From Dehalococcoidia bacterium (GTDB taxonomy: Bacteria; Chloroflexota; Dehalococcoidia; UBA2979), in assembly GCA_028279505.1 (NCBI GenBank), contig JANQNP010000068.1, forward strand, positions 1 to 48,256: DNA of 48,256 bases, read 5' to 3'. The translations under genes and the position numbers were made by a program. Shown here in pieces: positions 42,501-48,256 of the stretch (position 1 is the stretch's first letter; each line of letters opens with the position of its first letter). Below the pieces are notes generated by a model that worked only from the letters and a program-made list of their open reading frames with translations, ran no database searches and was not told where the DNA came from.

Positions 42501-43328
42501 CGCCGCGCGTTCGAGAGCGGCGTTGTCCTCGAACGGTTCATTCAGCGCGAAGGAGATCGCGTTGACAATCGAGAGAGCGCGGTTGCGGCGCGCGAGCTCC
42601 TCGGTTTTGCGCTCGACCTCGACAGCGAGGCGTGCGCTGACGCCCTCGGCCTCACGTTGGGACGCGCGTACTCGCTCCTGCGCCTCGCGCAGCTCGATCA
42701 CGGTGTGTTCGAGCTCGAGGCGCGAGCGATCCGCCCGCCGCGAGCGTGTGTGGACAAACCAGGAGAAGGACGGCAACAGCACGAAGGAGATCGCGACGGC
42801 AGTCGGAGCGGAGATGGCGCCGGAGAGCCCGACCGGGTCCAGCGGCTCTACGATCCCGCCGGTGACGAGGATCGTGCCGACGAGGTAGCTGGCGCTGCCG
42901 GCCCCAACGACCGCCATGACCGGCCGTCGGCTCAGCTGCGTCGCGCTGGATGCCAGCATCATGGTGAGCGCCAGCGGTACCGCCCAGTTGGACCCGACGA
43001 TCAGCGGCACGAGGAAGCCGAGCAACGTCACAATCGCCGCTCGGGCGGCAGCGACGCGCAGCTCAAACTCTGCAGGGGTCCGCGCGCGGCGTGCGAGATA
43101 GATCTCCGCCTCGGTCAACGTCACGCCCAGAACGACGGTGACCTGCCAGATGAGCTGCCTCGGGAGGATCCCGACCAGGCCAAGGAGCACGACGACGGCG
43201 ACGGCGAGCAGCATCCCACGGCGGATCAGCCATGGGGCGCGCGCAGAACCGATCCGCGTCTGCAGATCGGGGTCGCGTTCCACGCTATCGTGGATCAGCA
43301 GGTCAGCGAGGAGTCGTTCGCGCCACAT
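39588..43328 (-). CDS. Large GAF-domain diguanylate cyclase with membrane N-terminus
   Basis: A 1246-residue signalling protein. Residues about 35-200 hold several hydrophobic helices (MLLAVAVVVLLGLVGILP onward) of a membrane sensor; a coiled coil (LELEHTVIELREAQERV) follows at about 205-260. Then come about four GAF-like modules to residue 880. The GGDEF domain has an intact active site GGDEF at 987-991 and an RxxD inhibitory site (RTED, 978-981), so cyclic-di-GMP synthesis with feedback is expected. The last 160 residues look like a degenerate HD domain (AEAAHHIEVPEEY near 1140). Its start codon overlaps that of the small gene on the other strand. Confidence 0.9.
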   Translation of the reverse strand: MWRERLLADLLIHDSVERDPDLQTRIGSARAPWLIRRGMLLAVAVVVLLGLVGILPRQLIWQVTVVLGVTLTEAEIYLARRARTPAEFELRVAAARAAIVTLLGFLVPLIVGSNWAVPLALTMMLASSATQLSRRPVMAVVGAGSASYLVGTILVTGGIVEPLDPVGLSGAISAPTAVAISFVLLPSFSWFVHTRSRRADRSRLELEHTVIELREAQERVRASQREAEGVSARLAVEVERKTEELARRNRALSIVNAISFALNEPFEDNAALERAAQLVARLLAVDAVQIRELPADGIPGTEIISGAGADGTEIPRLPADVIDAAIDLREGVTRSVDGESYDGLCYTIVPMVTQATVRGSLTLIGEACRDWGEQELHLLTLIGREMGAALESARLYRAALALADRELLVTAASSLLASGAPLHEQLDKLLVKVGDGFDAVFASVTSVESGAIGPELARWEADERTPLTAEELNALASLIPNEPSGSSSPHVLTSSDEIDPAIRARFGDIVFAPILTAQTDAAASSDDELLGGRDRSNRVPAGVLILAAPTDAGWPSADIEVLARLASAIGRRLEGEQLVQFQHRRFEELAALAEIGRVIQSGTDTDRLYNEFAAALQRLVPYQTAYIARTRDGSMREVVAFSEGGRTRVELEVHDEDAAHTWFNARETIAWTQPGSELTSFIPEDASSGLALPMRPKGQPLGAVILVAANGQALSSRLAERAVDQLALALDSAELYRQATERASRIEAHKNLASIVASAIDLRGAFDAFAEEIRWLIPFERAVMLNIGEGDGGAEQLAIYPPVSDGDLISAPLEGSILEQVLEAGEAIALPRSDKRLAQLDWSLVGDDAAEVAAVPVMQGREATAIFALVNSGVADYEQFDLRALEEVAGLLAVTIDRLRLYERAEHAARHDLLTGLPNYRFLQERLATLKTDFEDGHRSAVLMVDMDGLKLYNDTLGHDAGDRAIQRVAEELRSAVRTEDLVARTGGDEFVVVMEEVSEDDALVVAQRMHDSLRDIHHEFGNAPVPVRISVGLAFAPDDGTGASELLEAADRAMYAAKFGGGDRTRAAGGDHESGNAPRTLRRRGNRVMELLIRTAVDGASGSERLAVALAQRYVVAVALGRGLPVDTADPLRMLVAAEAAHHIEVPEEYRDQETALMLLDGLRTQWDEQMNAVDLRIGELLPAAVRLAWEQIPAPDGPGLTAEQALAIVTNDPAYDLGPEVLELLTQSALTAEFERRRSRSDAA

Positions 43329-43536
43329 GCCAGAAGGAATTCCGCCCTACGTCCTGGTTGTCCGGATCACTTCGATCCTGGGCATGTCGTTTTCACTGGC
43401 GATCGGCCTGCTGCTGTTGATCGGCGGGTGGATCCTGCCGTCGTTGCTGGCGTTCGCGTTCTTCGCACCATCGTTCGGCCTCTTGGTGATGATCGAGCGG
43501 TTCGCGGCGACCGATAGCGACGCCGAAGGCGCCTAG
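43327..43536 (+). CDS. Small two-helix membrane protein nested between two signalling genes
   Basis: A 69-residue protein that begins MPEGIPPYVLVVRITS, with hydrophobic stretches SILGMSFSLAIGLLLLIGGW and LPSLLAFAFFAPSFGLLVM and a short acidic tail. Third positions are mostly G or C, as in real genes here. Its ATG overlaps the opposite-strand GGDEF start within CATG, and its TAG overlaps the opposite-strand HD-GYP stop within CTAG. Function unknown; ribosome site weak. Confidence 0.55.
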   Translation: MPEGIPPYVLVVRITSILGMSFSLAIGLLLLIGGWILPSLLAFAFFAPSFGLLVMIERFAATDSDAEGA

Positions 43537-44567
43537 GCGGCGTCCGCGCGCGCGGTCGCGGGAGTCCAGCTCAGCATCACCCGCTCGAACGCCTCGACGA
43601 TGACGGGGTCGTAGCTGGTCCCGCTGCCCTCGGCGATTTCGCGCTGGGCATCGGCCAGGCTCAGCGCCGGCCGGTAGGCGCGGTCCGAGGTCATGGCGTC
43701 CCAGGAGACGGCGAGCGCGACGATGCGCGCGCCGACCGGGATCCGCTCCCCGGCCAGGCTGCGTGGGTATCCGTGTCCGTCCCATCGTTCCCGAGCAGCG
43801 TAGAGCAGCTCCGCGGCGCCCCGCAGCTCCGGTACCTCGCGGAGGATCCGCCAGCTGTGCTCCGGGTGGCGGCGCAGCTCCTGCCAGTCGAGTTCGTTCA
43901 AGGGCTGCTGCTTCGACAGGACCGTCGCAGGCACGCCGATCTTGCCGATGTCGGAGAGCGCGGCGGCTCGGTAGATGTCCTCCATCTCCGGGCTGCCATC
44001 CGCGATCCCGCACGCGCGTGCCAACTCGCTGGCCATCGCGATCACCCGGCGCGGGCGACGCTCCGCCGACCGGTCGTGGAACTCGAGGGCGAGCTGCAGC
44101 GAGCGGATGAAGCCCTCGATGGTGTCTTCGAGCGGGCGGACCGAGTCGATGCGGCGCGGCGCGGGGATGCGCACCGGGCGCTCGCGCTCGGTGCGGTAGT
44201 CGGCGATCGCCTCGCCGATGATCGGCACCAGCTCGTCCCGAAGGTCGACCGGATGCCGGATGCAGCGGTAGGCGGCGCGGCTGAGCTCGGGCAGAGCTGG
44301 TTCAGGCGCGCTTGCGACGGAGGGCAGGGTGAGTATGACTCGTGCCGCGGGCTTGCTCCGCCCTGCGGCGCGCAGGATCGCGAGCGCCGCGGCATCGGCC
44401 CCAGGCAGGTCGGCAATGACAACGGCGTAGTCGTGCCGACGCAGCATGAAGCACGCAGGGCCAACGCCGTCAGCGACGTCGACCTGATAGCCCGAGTCGC
44501 GCAGTTGCGCGACGAGTTCGACGCAATCGGCCTCGGCGTCATGGGTGACGAGCACGCGAGCGGTCAC
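43533..44567 (-). CDS. Receiver-like / degenerate HD-GYP domain protein
   Basis: A 344-residue protein: a response-regulator-like receiver (1-125, candidate Asp53, conserved Lys replaced in RHP) followed by HD-GYP (about 150-344). The GYP loop RWDGHGYP (261-268) and AMTSDRAYRP are intact, but ligands are missing: HD of HDIGK is Ser-Asp (SDIGK, 205-209), the HHER pair is ARER (258-261), and the GHSxRV histidine is absent (RPRRV, 171-175). It probably does not hydrolyse cyclic-di-GMP and may sense it or bind the GGDEF partner next door. GTG start with GGAGG six bases upstream. Confidence 0.85.
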   Translation of the reverse strand: MTARVLVTHDAEADCVELVAQLRDSGYQVDVADGVGPACFMLRRHDYAVVIADLPGADAAALAILRAAGRSKPAARVILTLPSVASAPEPALPELSRAAYRCIRHPVDLRDELVPIIGEAIADYRTERERPVRIPAPRRIDSVRPLEDTIEGFIRSLQLALEFHDRSAERRPRRVIAMASELARACGIADGSPEMEDIYRAAALSDIGKIGVPATVLSKQQPLNELDWQELRRHPEHSWRILREVPELRGAAELLYAARERWDGHGYPRSLAGERIPVGARIVALAVSWDAMTSDRAYRPALSLADAQREIAEGSGTSYDPVIVEAFERVMLSWTPATARADAA

Positions 44568-44681
44568 AGGGAGCCTCCGCCTGTAATTCTCGGCGGAGCG
44601 GGGCGATATCTACAGAGAGTCACCCCCACACAGACGGTCGAATCAGGGCGTCAGCGGCCCCAATTCGCGGGGGTTCCCCGA

Positions 44682-45185
44682 TCAGTCCTCGATGATGTCG
44701 ACCGATTCGAGGCGGTCGCCGGGCTCGCGATCGACCGAGGGGTCGCGAGCGGCGAGGGTGTCCGCTACCTCGAGGCCGTCGCTCACCCGGCCAAAGACGG
44801 TGTACCGACCGACCAACTGGGGCGAATCGGCGAGCAGGATGAAGAACTGCGAGCCGTTCGTGTTCGGCCCGGCGTTCGCCATGCCGACGGTCCCGCGGGT
44901 GCAGACGGACTCTGAGATTTCGTCAGGAAACCGGTAGCCCGGACCACCGCGTCCGCTCCCGCCTGGGTCGCCGGCCTGCGCGAGGAAGCCGGGGACCACC
45001 CGATGGAACGTCGTGCCGTCATAGAACCCGTCGCGGGCGAGGTGGACGAAGTTGTTGACCGCCGCTGGCGCGATCGAGGGCAGCAGCTCCATCGAGATGT
45101 CGCCGCGCTCGGTGTGCACCACGGCGCGATACGCCCGTTCGACGTCGATCGTCATCTCAGGAGGCGACTCGTACTTCGCCGGCAG
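44682..45185 (-). CDS. Peptidyl-prolyl cis-trans isomerase, cyclophilin type (probable CTG start)
   Basis: A cyclophilin of 167 residues if read from CTG 45185, 157 from ATG 45155. The core has FHRVVPGFLAQAGDP (catalytic Arg), GTVGMANAGPNTNGSQFFI and GRYTVFGRV. The CTG start is favoured because GAGG lies six bases upstream and because the added KYESPPEMTID matches the pre-domain of the preceding paralogue, whereas ATG 45155 has no ribosome site. No signal peptide, so cytoplasmic, unlike its neighbour. It assists protein folding. Confidence 0.88.
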   Translation of the reverse strand: MPAKYESPPEMTIDVERAYRAVVHTERGDISMELLPSIAPAAVNNFVHLARDGFYDGTTFHRVVPGFLAQAGDPGGSGRGGPGYRFPDEISESVCTRGTVGMANAGPNTNGSQFFILLADSPQLVGRYTVFGRVSDGLEVADTLAARDPSVDREPGDRLESVDIIED

Positions 45186-45186
45186 C

Positions 45187-46023
45187 TCAGGCCTCGCGCT
45201 CGATGATGTCGATCCCGAGGATCGTGTCCCCTTCGACGTCAGTGCTCTCCTCAGGGTCGCGTGGCGTCAGCGCCTGGACCAGCTCCAGACCCTCGACCAC
45301 TTGGCCGAAGACCGTGAACTCATCGTCCAGCTCGGGCGTCGCGCCAAGCGTGATGAAGAACTGCGACCCGTTCGTCTGGCCGCTCGCGTCCCTCACCATC
45401 GACAGCGCGCCGGCCTCGAAGTCGAGGCCGTTCGACTCCTCCTCCAGGACGTAACCGGGAGAGCCGAACCCCGCACCAGTCGGATCCCCGGCCTGCGCCG
45501 CGAACCCTTCGATCACGCGGTGGAACGTGAGCCCCTCGTAGAACTGGTTCTGCGCGAGGAAGACGAAGTTGTTGACGGTCGTTGGCGCCTCATCGGCGAA
45601 GAGCTCGATGCGGACGTCGCCACCCTCGAGGTGGATGACCGCCTCGTAGGACGCGCCCGGCTCGATGGTCATCTCGGGCGGGGCTTCGTAGACGCGGACG
45701 ATGCCGTCGTCGGGGGTCCCGTCATCGGGATCGTTCGCAATGTCCTCGGAGTCAGCGGGTGTTGGATCGGGGGTGTCGGTCGGGGTGCCGTCGTGCGTCC
45801 CCAGCTGGGTCGCGAAGAAGATGCTGCCGAGGCTCAGCACCATCACGATGATGCCGCCGAGGAAGAACTCGCGGGTGTGCCGCTGCATGAAGCCCATGGG
45901 GCCGGTGAACTCGACCTGGCCCACCGACTCGGGGGGAGCGGACTGGGCGCGCGTGCGCTGTCGCTGGGTCCGACGTTGCCGCCGTCGCTGCTCGCGTTCC
46001 TGCTGTTTTCGATTGCTGCTCAC
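45187..46023 (-). CDS. Membrane-anchored cyclophilin-type peptidyl-prolyl isomerase
   Basis: A 278-residue protein: a very basic cytoplasmic start (RKQQEREQRRRQRRTQRQR), one transmembrane helix near 55-72 (FFLGGIIVMVLSLGSIFFA), an acidic Thr/Pro/Asp linker, then a cyclophilin domain from about 115 with FHRVIEGFAAQAGDP, DASGQTNGSQFFITLG and DEFTVFGQV. The domain should lie outside the membrane. Its GTG overlaps the stop of the upstream gene, and the second cyclophilin follows directly, a tandem pair from duplication. Confidence 0.88.
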   Translation of the reverse strand: MSSNRKQQEREQRRRQRRTQRQRTRAQSAPPESVGQVEFTGPMGFMQRHTREFFLGGIIVMVLSLGSIFFATQLGTHDGTPTDTPDPTPADSEDIANDPDDGTPDDGIVRVYEAPPEMTIEPGASYEAVIHLEGGDVRIELFADEAPTTVNNFVFLAQNQFYEGLTFHRVIEGFAAQAGDPTGAGFGSPGYVLEEESNGLDFEAGALSMVRDASGQTNGSQFFITLGATPELDDEFTVFGQVVEGLELVQALTPRDPEESTDVEGDTILGIDIIEREA

Positions 46024-46514
46024 GGGCTCGCTGACTCCGCTGCTGCCAGATCGTTGATCGCCTCAGCCAGGTCGGCTGGATGCCTGCTCGTCACATGGTA
46101 TCGGTGCTGATCCGCAGCGTGGATCACCACGCTCTCGCGCTCGAACGCCTGCGAGTAGGCGCGGTAGCCGCCGGTCGAGATGCGCACGCCCCAACCCCCG
46201 TAGCGCAGCCACGGGTAGCGATCGGGGGCAGCGCTGACGATCTCGTCGGCGCGCAACGACTTCCGGACGCGACCGAACCCGAAGACGACCGCGTCATCGG
46301 TCACCCGAACGCGCAGCGTGGCGAACATCCGAACGACGATGAGGAGCGCCAGGCCCGAGCCCGCCAGCACGATCCCGAGCAGAACCCGACCCGCCGTCGA
46401 GAGCTCGTCGTCGAGGAGGACCATCGCCGCGACGCCGATCATCGCCAGCGCCGCGAGCAGTACGAGCGCGAGCAACCATCGAGGCGCGTTCGTCGATTCT
46501 TCGTAGTGAGACAT
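46020..46514 (-). CDS. Two-helix membrane protein with PH-like domain
   Basis: A 164-residue protein. Helices at about 13-34 (LLALVLLAALAMIGVAAMVLL) and 42-62 (VLLGIVLAGSGLALLIVV) are followed by a beta-rich domain (LRVRVTDDAVVFGFGRVRKS, then WGVRISTGGYRAYS) like bacterial PH-type membrane proteins. Function unknown. Its stop overlaps the start of the cyclophilin gene (GTGA), so a role in the same envelope-folding unit is possible. Confidence 0.65.
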   Translation of the reverse strand: MSHYEESTNAPRWLLALVLLAALAMIGVAAMVLLDDELSTAGRVLLGIVLAGSGLALLIVVRMFATLRVRVTDDAVVFGFGRVRKSLRADEIVSAAPDRYPWLRYGGWGVRISTGGYRAYSQAFERESVVIHAADQHRYHVTSRHPADLAEAINDLAAAESASP

Positions 46515-46547
46515 CAGCGGCGTCCAGAGGGGGAGCGGGGTCGTCGC

Positions 46548-46623
46548 TGGTACCGTCGGCAGGATTCGAACCTGCGACCCCTTGCTCCGGAGGCAAGTGC
46601 TCTATCCACTGAGCTACGACGGC
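46548..46623 (-). tRNA. tRNA-Arg (anticodon CCG)
   Basis: On the minus strand the acceptor is GCCGTCG with CGACGGT (a G-T closing pair), D stem GCTC/GAGC, anticodon stem CTTGC/GCAAG around CTCCGGA, T stem GCAGG/CCTGC. CCA is encoded. Confidence 0.96.
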
Positions 46624-46632
46624 GCGGCTTTG

Positions 46633-46662
46633 AGTGTACGGACCGCCCGATCCGGGGCGCAA
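46633..46662 (-). promoter_or_regulatory. Probable promoter of tRNA-Arg
   Basis: On the minus strand TTGCGC, an 18-base spacer and TACACT, with the tRNA 5' end about ten bases beyond. Position fits well; the -35 match is partial. Confidence 0.45.
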
Positions 46663-46668
46663 TTCTCG

Positions 46669-47802
46669 CTAGCGCTCCGACAGATTCGAGAAGAACGACG
46701 CGACGTCCTCGGCGTACAGCGCAGGCTGCTCCAGCGCCGCGAAATGGCCACCGTGCGCGGGCTCCGTCATCCGCACGAGGTTGTAGCGGCGCTCCACCAC
46801 TTCGCGAGGCGCCGCCCATGGCTCAGCAGGGAACCGGGCATACGCGGTCGGCACCGCGACGCGGCCGGCGAGCGCAGCCGCGCCGCCGCGGCGCATCTCG
46901 TAGTAGATCCGTGCGGCGGACAGGACGGAGCCGGTGAGCCAGTAGAGCATCACGTTGGTCAGCAGCCGGTCGCGATCGAAGGTGTTCCAGAGATCCTCGT
47001 CGTGGTCGGACCACACCCAGAACTTCTCGAGGATCCACGCGAGCAGACCGACGGGCGAATCCTGCTGCGCGTAGGCGAGCGTCTGAGGACGGGTGCCCTG
47101 GATCTGGCTGTAGCCGGTCTCGGTCGCCTGGAACGCCTGCTGGCGCTCGCGGAACGCGCGCTCCTCGTCGCTCATCTCGCCCTCGGACGGTGGCGGGCCA
47201 CCGCCGACGAAGTTGAGGTGGAGCGCGAGTACCGCGTCCGGCTGCTGCAACGCGAGGGCGGTGCCGGTGATGGCGCCCCAGTCTCCGCCCTGCACGCCGT
47301 ACCGCGAGTACCCGAGTTCGCCCATGAGCGCGTGCAACCGGCCGGCGATCGCGCCAGGGTGCATCCCCGGGGCACGCGCCGCCTCGGAAAAGCCGAAGCC
47401 CGGCAGCGAGGGAATCACCAGGTCGAAGCCCGGACCGCCATCGACGCCTGCGGCTAGAAGCTTCGCAGCATCGAGGAACTCGACGACCGACCCCGGCCAG
47501 CCGTGAATCAGCAGCAGCGGGATCCGCTCCTCGCTGCCGGCGCCGGTGTAGAGCATGGCGTGGAGCTCTTCGCCCTCGATCGGACCGCGGACGTGGGCGA
47601 GCTGGTTCAACATCGCCTGCTGCTCGAACCAGTCGTAGTCGTTGCGCCAGTAGCGGACGAGTTCGCGGAGGACGTCGTCGCGCGTCCCCGCTTGCCAGCC
47701 CTCGTCGACCGCGATCTCGGGCCAGCGCGTCGCGTCGATCCGTCGGTGCAGATCGGCGATCGCGCGCTCGGTGAACTCGATTCGAAACGGGAGGAGTGTC
47801 AT
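46669..47802 (-). CDS. Epoxide hydrolase family protein (alpha/beta hydrolase)
   Basis: A 377-residue protein with the N-terminal EHN region (MTLLPFRIEFTERAIADLHRR, then WRNDYDWFEQQAMLNQL) typical of microsomal-type epoxide hydrolases. The hydrolase core has oxyanion segment HGWPGS (100-105), nucleophile Asp174 in GGDWG, and the catalytic His in AHGGHFAALEQP near the end. It opens epoxides to diols; the natural substrate is unknown. ATG 47802 is used; a TTG at 47832 would add ten residues. Confidence 0.9.
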   Translation of the reverse strand: MTLLPFRIEFTERAIADLHRRIDATRWPEIAVDEGWQAGTRDDVLRELVRYWRNDYDWFEQQAMLNQLAHVRGPIEGEELHAMLYTGAGSEERIPLLLIHGWPGSVVEFLDAAKLLAAGVDGGPGFDLVIPSLPGFGFSEAARAPGMHPGAIAGRLHALMGELGYSRYGVQGGDWGAITGTALALQQPDAVLALHLNFVGGGPPPSEGEMSDEERAFRERQQAFQATETGYSQIQGTRPQTLAYAQQDSPVGLLAWILEKFWVWSDHDEDLWNTFDRDRLLTNVMLYWLTGSVLSAARIYYEMRRGGAAALAGRVAVPTAYARFPAEPWAAPREVVERRYNLVRMTEPAHGGHFAALEQPALYAEDVASFFSNLSER

Positions 47803-47897
47803 GGGCGCAGTATGCCCAGACGCCTCAGCCAAGAGCCACGGCCGCCGCGGACGATGGCCGCAACTACCTTGCCGACCAGCCGGACCTACGAACGGAC

Positions 47898-47973
47898 TGG
47901 TGCCCCCACGGGGAATTGAACCCCGGTTTCCACCTTGAAAGGGTGGCGTCCTAGGCCACTAGACGATGGGGGC
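47898..47973 (-). tRNA. tRNA-Glu (anticodon TTC)
   Basis: On the minus strand the acceptor is GCCCCCA/TGGGGGC, anticodon stem CCACC/GGTGG around CTTTCAA, T stem CGGGG/CCCCG. Discriminator A and CCA are encoded. Confidence 0.97.
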
Positions 47974-47983
47974 CGTAGCAGAA

Positions 47984-48006
47984 CGCCCACACCGGGGGTG
48001 TGGGCG
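47984..48006 (-). terminator. Hairpin just upstream of tRNA-Glu
   Basis: CGCCCACACC pairs perfectly with GGTGTGGGCG (10 bp) around a three-base loop, ten bases before the tRNA 5' end. It may be a second terminator for the upstream gene or a processing signal. Confidence 0.4.
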
Positions 48007-48056
48007 CGTCCGAGGATACCAGTGCCCCATCTTCGGGAAACCGCCTTTGAAGACAA

Positions 48057-48082
48057 CGGATGCGCCCCTGGGGGCGCATCCG
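48057..48082 (-). terminator. Terminator of the edge-truncated gene
   Basis: CGGATGCGCCCC and GGGGCGCATCCG form a perfect 12-bp hairpin with a tiny loop, starting ten bases after the stop. TTGTCTT follows on the minus strand. Confidence 0.7.
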
Positions 48083-48092
48083 CGATGGGCTC

Positions 48093-48256
48093 TTAGCGCG
48101 GCAGCGTCGGCCAGCTCCGTTGAGACGGGAGCTGGTCGCCGGCGGTCCGGAACGGAGCCCCACTCGGGTTCGTGGGCGGACCGGAGCGCGACGGCTGGCC
48201 GGAGGGGCGCCCTGTGCTGCGCTCGGCCTCGGCCGGCGGTGCAGGCGGCGCGGGAG
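48093..48256 (-). CDS. C-terminal tail of an edge-truncated gene, Pro/Ser-rich
   Basis: A minus-strand frame enters from beyond the window and stops at TAA (48093-48095). The 53 visible residues are Pro-, Ala- and Ser-rich (PAPPAPPAEAERSTGRPSG near the start, QRSWPTLPR at the end), so probably a disordered tail. A perfect terminator follows, supporting a real gene end. The product cannot be identified. Confidence 0.5.
   Translation of the reverse strand, partial: PAPPAPPAEAERSTGRPSGQPSRSGPPTNPSGAPFRTAGDQLPSQRSWPTLPR

Noticed and set aside
47951..48163. A 70-codon minus-strand frame over tRNA-Glu and two hairpins
   Set aside because: It overlaps a tRNA and two terminator-like structures and lacks a ribosome site.
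1..48256. Mobile element, prophage or defence island
   Set aside because: No transposase, integrase, phage or defence-type domain was found and no composition break is apparent; tRNA genes are not flanked by repeated tRNA fragments.

Overview
The window is bacterial chromosomal DNA, very GC-rich with strong G/C preference at third codon positions, mostly densely packed housekeeping and metabolic genes. Many genes start with GTG and junctions often overlap by four bases (ATGA, GTGA). The gene set suggests Chloroflexota, perhaps near Dehalococcoidia: Thr/Pro/Asp/Glu-rich tethers on lipoproteins, cyclophilins with a PPEMTID-like N-terminus, PAC2, NYN and short zinc-ribbon proteins. That placement is inference from gene content. 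I see no phage, insertion sequence, CRISPR array or defence island.

Layout. 1-4300: an edge-truncated thiamine-diphosphate enzyme, a rhomboid protease, a secreted beta-helix protein, a flavin-type oxidase, and tRNA-Gln and tRNA-Asn. 4487-9369: a branched-chain amino acid ABC transporter (livG, livF, livH, livM) facing its binding protein across a hairpin. 9533-19846: single genes and small clusters, including an M14 peptidase with LysM, an amidohydrolase, DinB, agmatinase, nitroreductase, menB, rsgA and PAC2.

19888-30606 is the centrepiece, a long co-directional pyrimidine operon: pyrR, pyrB, pyrC, a bridging small frame, carA, a GNAT acetyltransferase, a 2H-phosphoesterase-like gene, carB, a HAD phosphatase, pyrK and a small membrane protein. 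Its leader carries a PyrR-binding motif directly before the ribosome site of a 29-codon leader frame. That frame runs through an intrinsic terminator and overlaps the pyrR start. This looks like translation-coupled attenuation. pyrD lies about 3 kb downstream, beyond a minus-strand mrp/NYN pair and a separately promoted zinc-ribbon gene.

34660-48256: a membrane zinc-ribbon protein, tRNA-Pro, a four-gene minus-strand cluster suited to sugar-acid use (GH88/105-like hydrolase, EamA transporter, SDR, hydroxypyruvate-isomerase-like protein), an enoyl-CoA hydratase, a large GAF/GGDEF protein beside an HD-GYP protein that has lost metal ligands, two tandem cyclophilins, tRNA-Arg, an epoxide hydrolase, tRNA-Glu and the tail of an edge-truncated gene.

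Three genes (carB, the second cyclophilin, the EamA transporter) have conserved N-termini that no ATG, GTG or TTG codon can supply, pointing to CTG or other non-canonical starts. The most notable novelty is in small frames and RNA-level control rather than in a new enzyme system.
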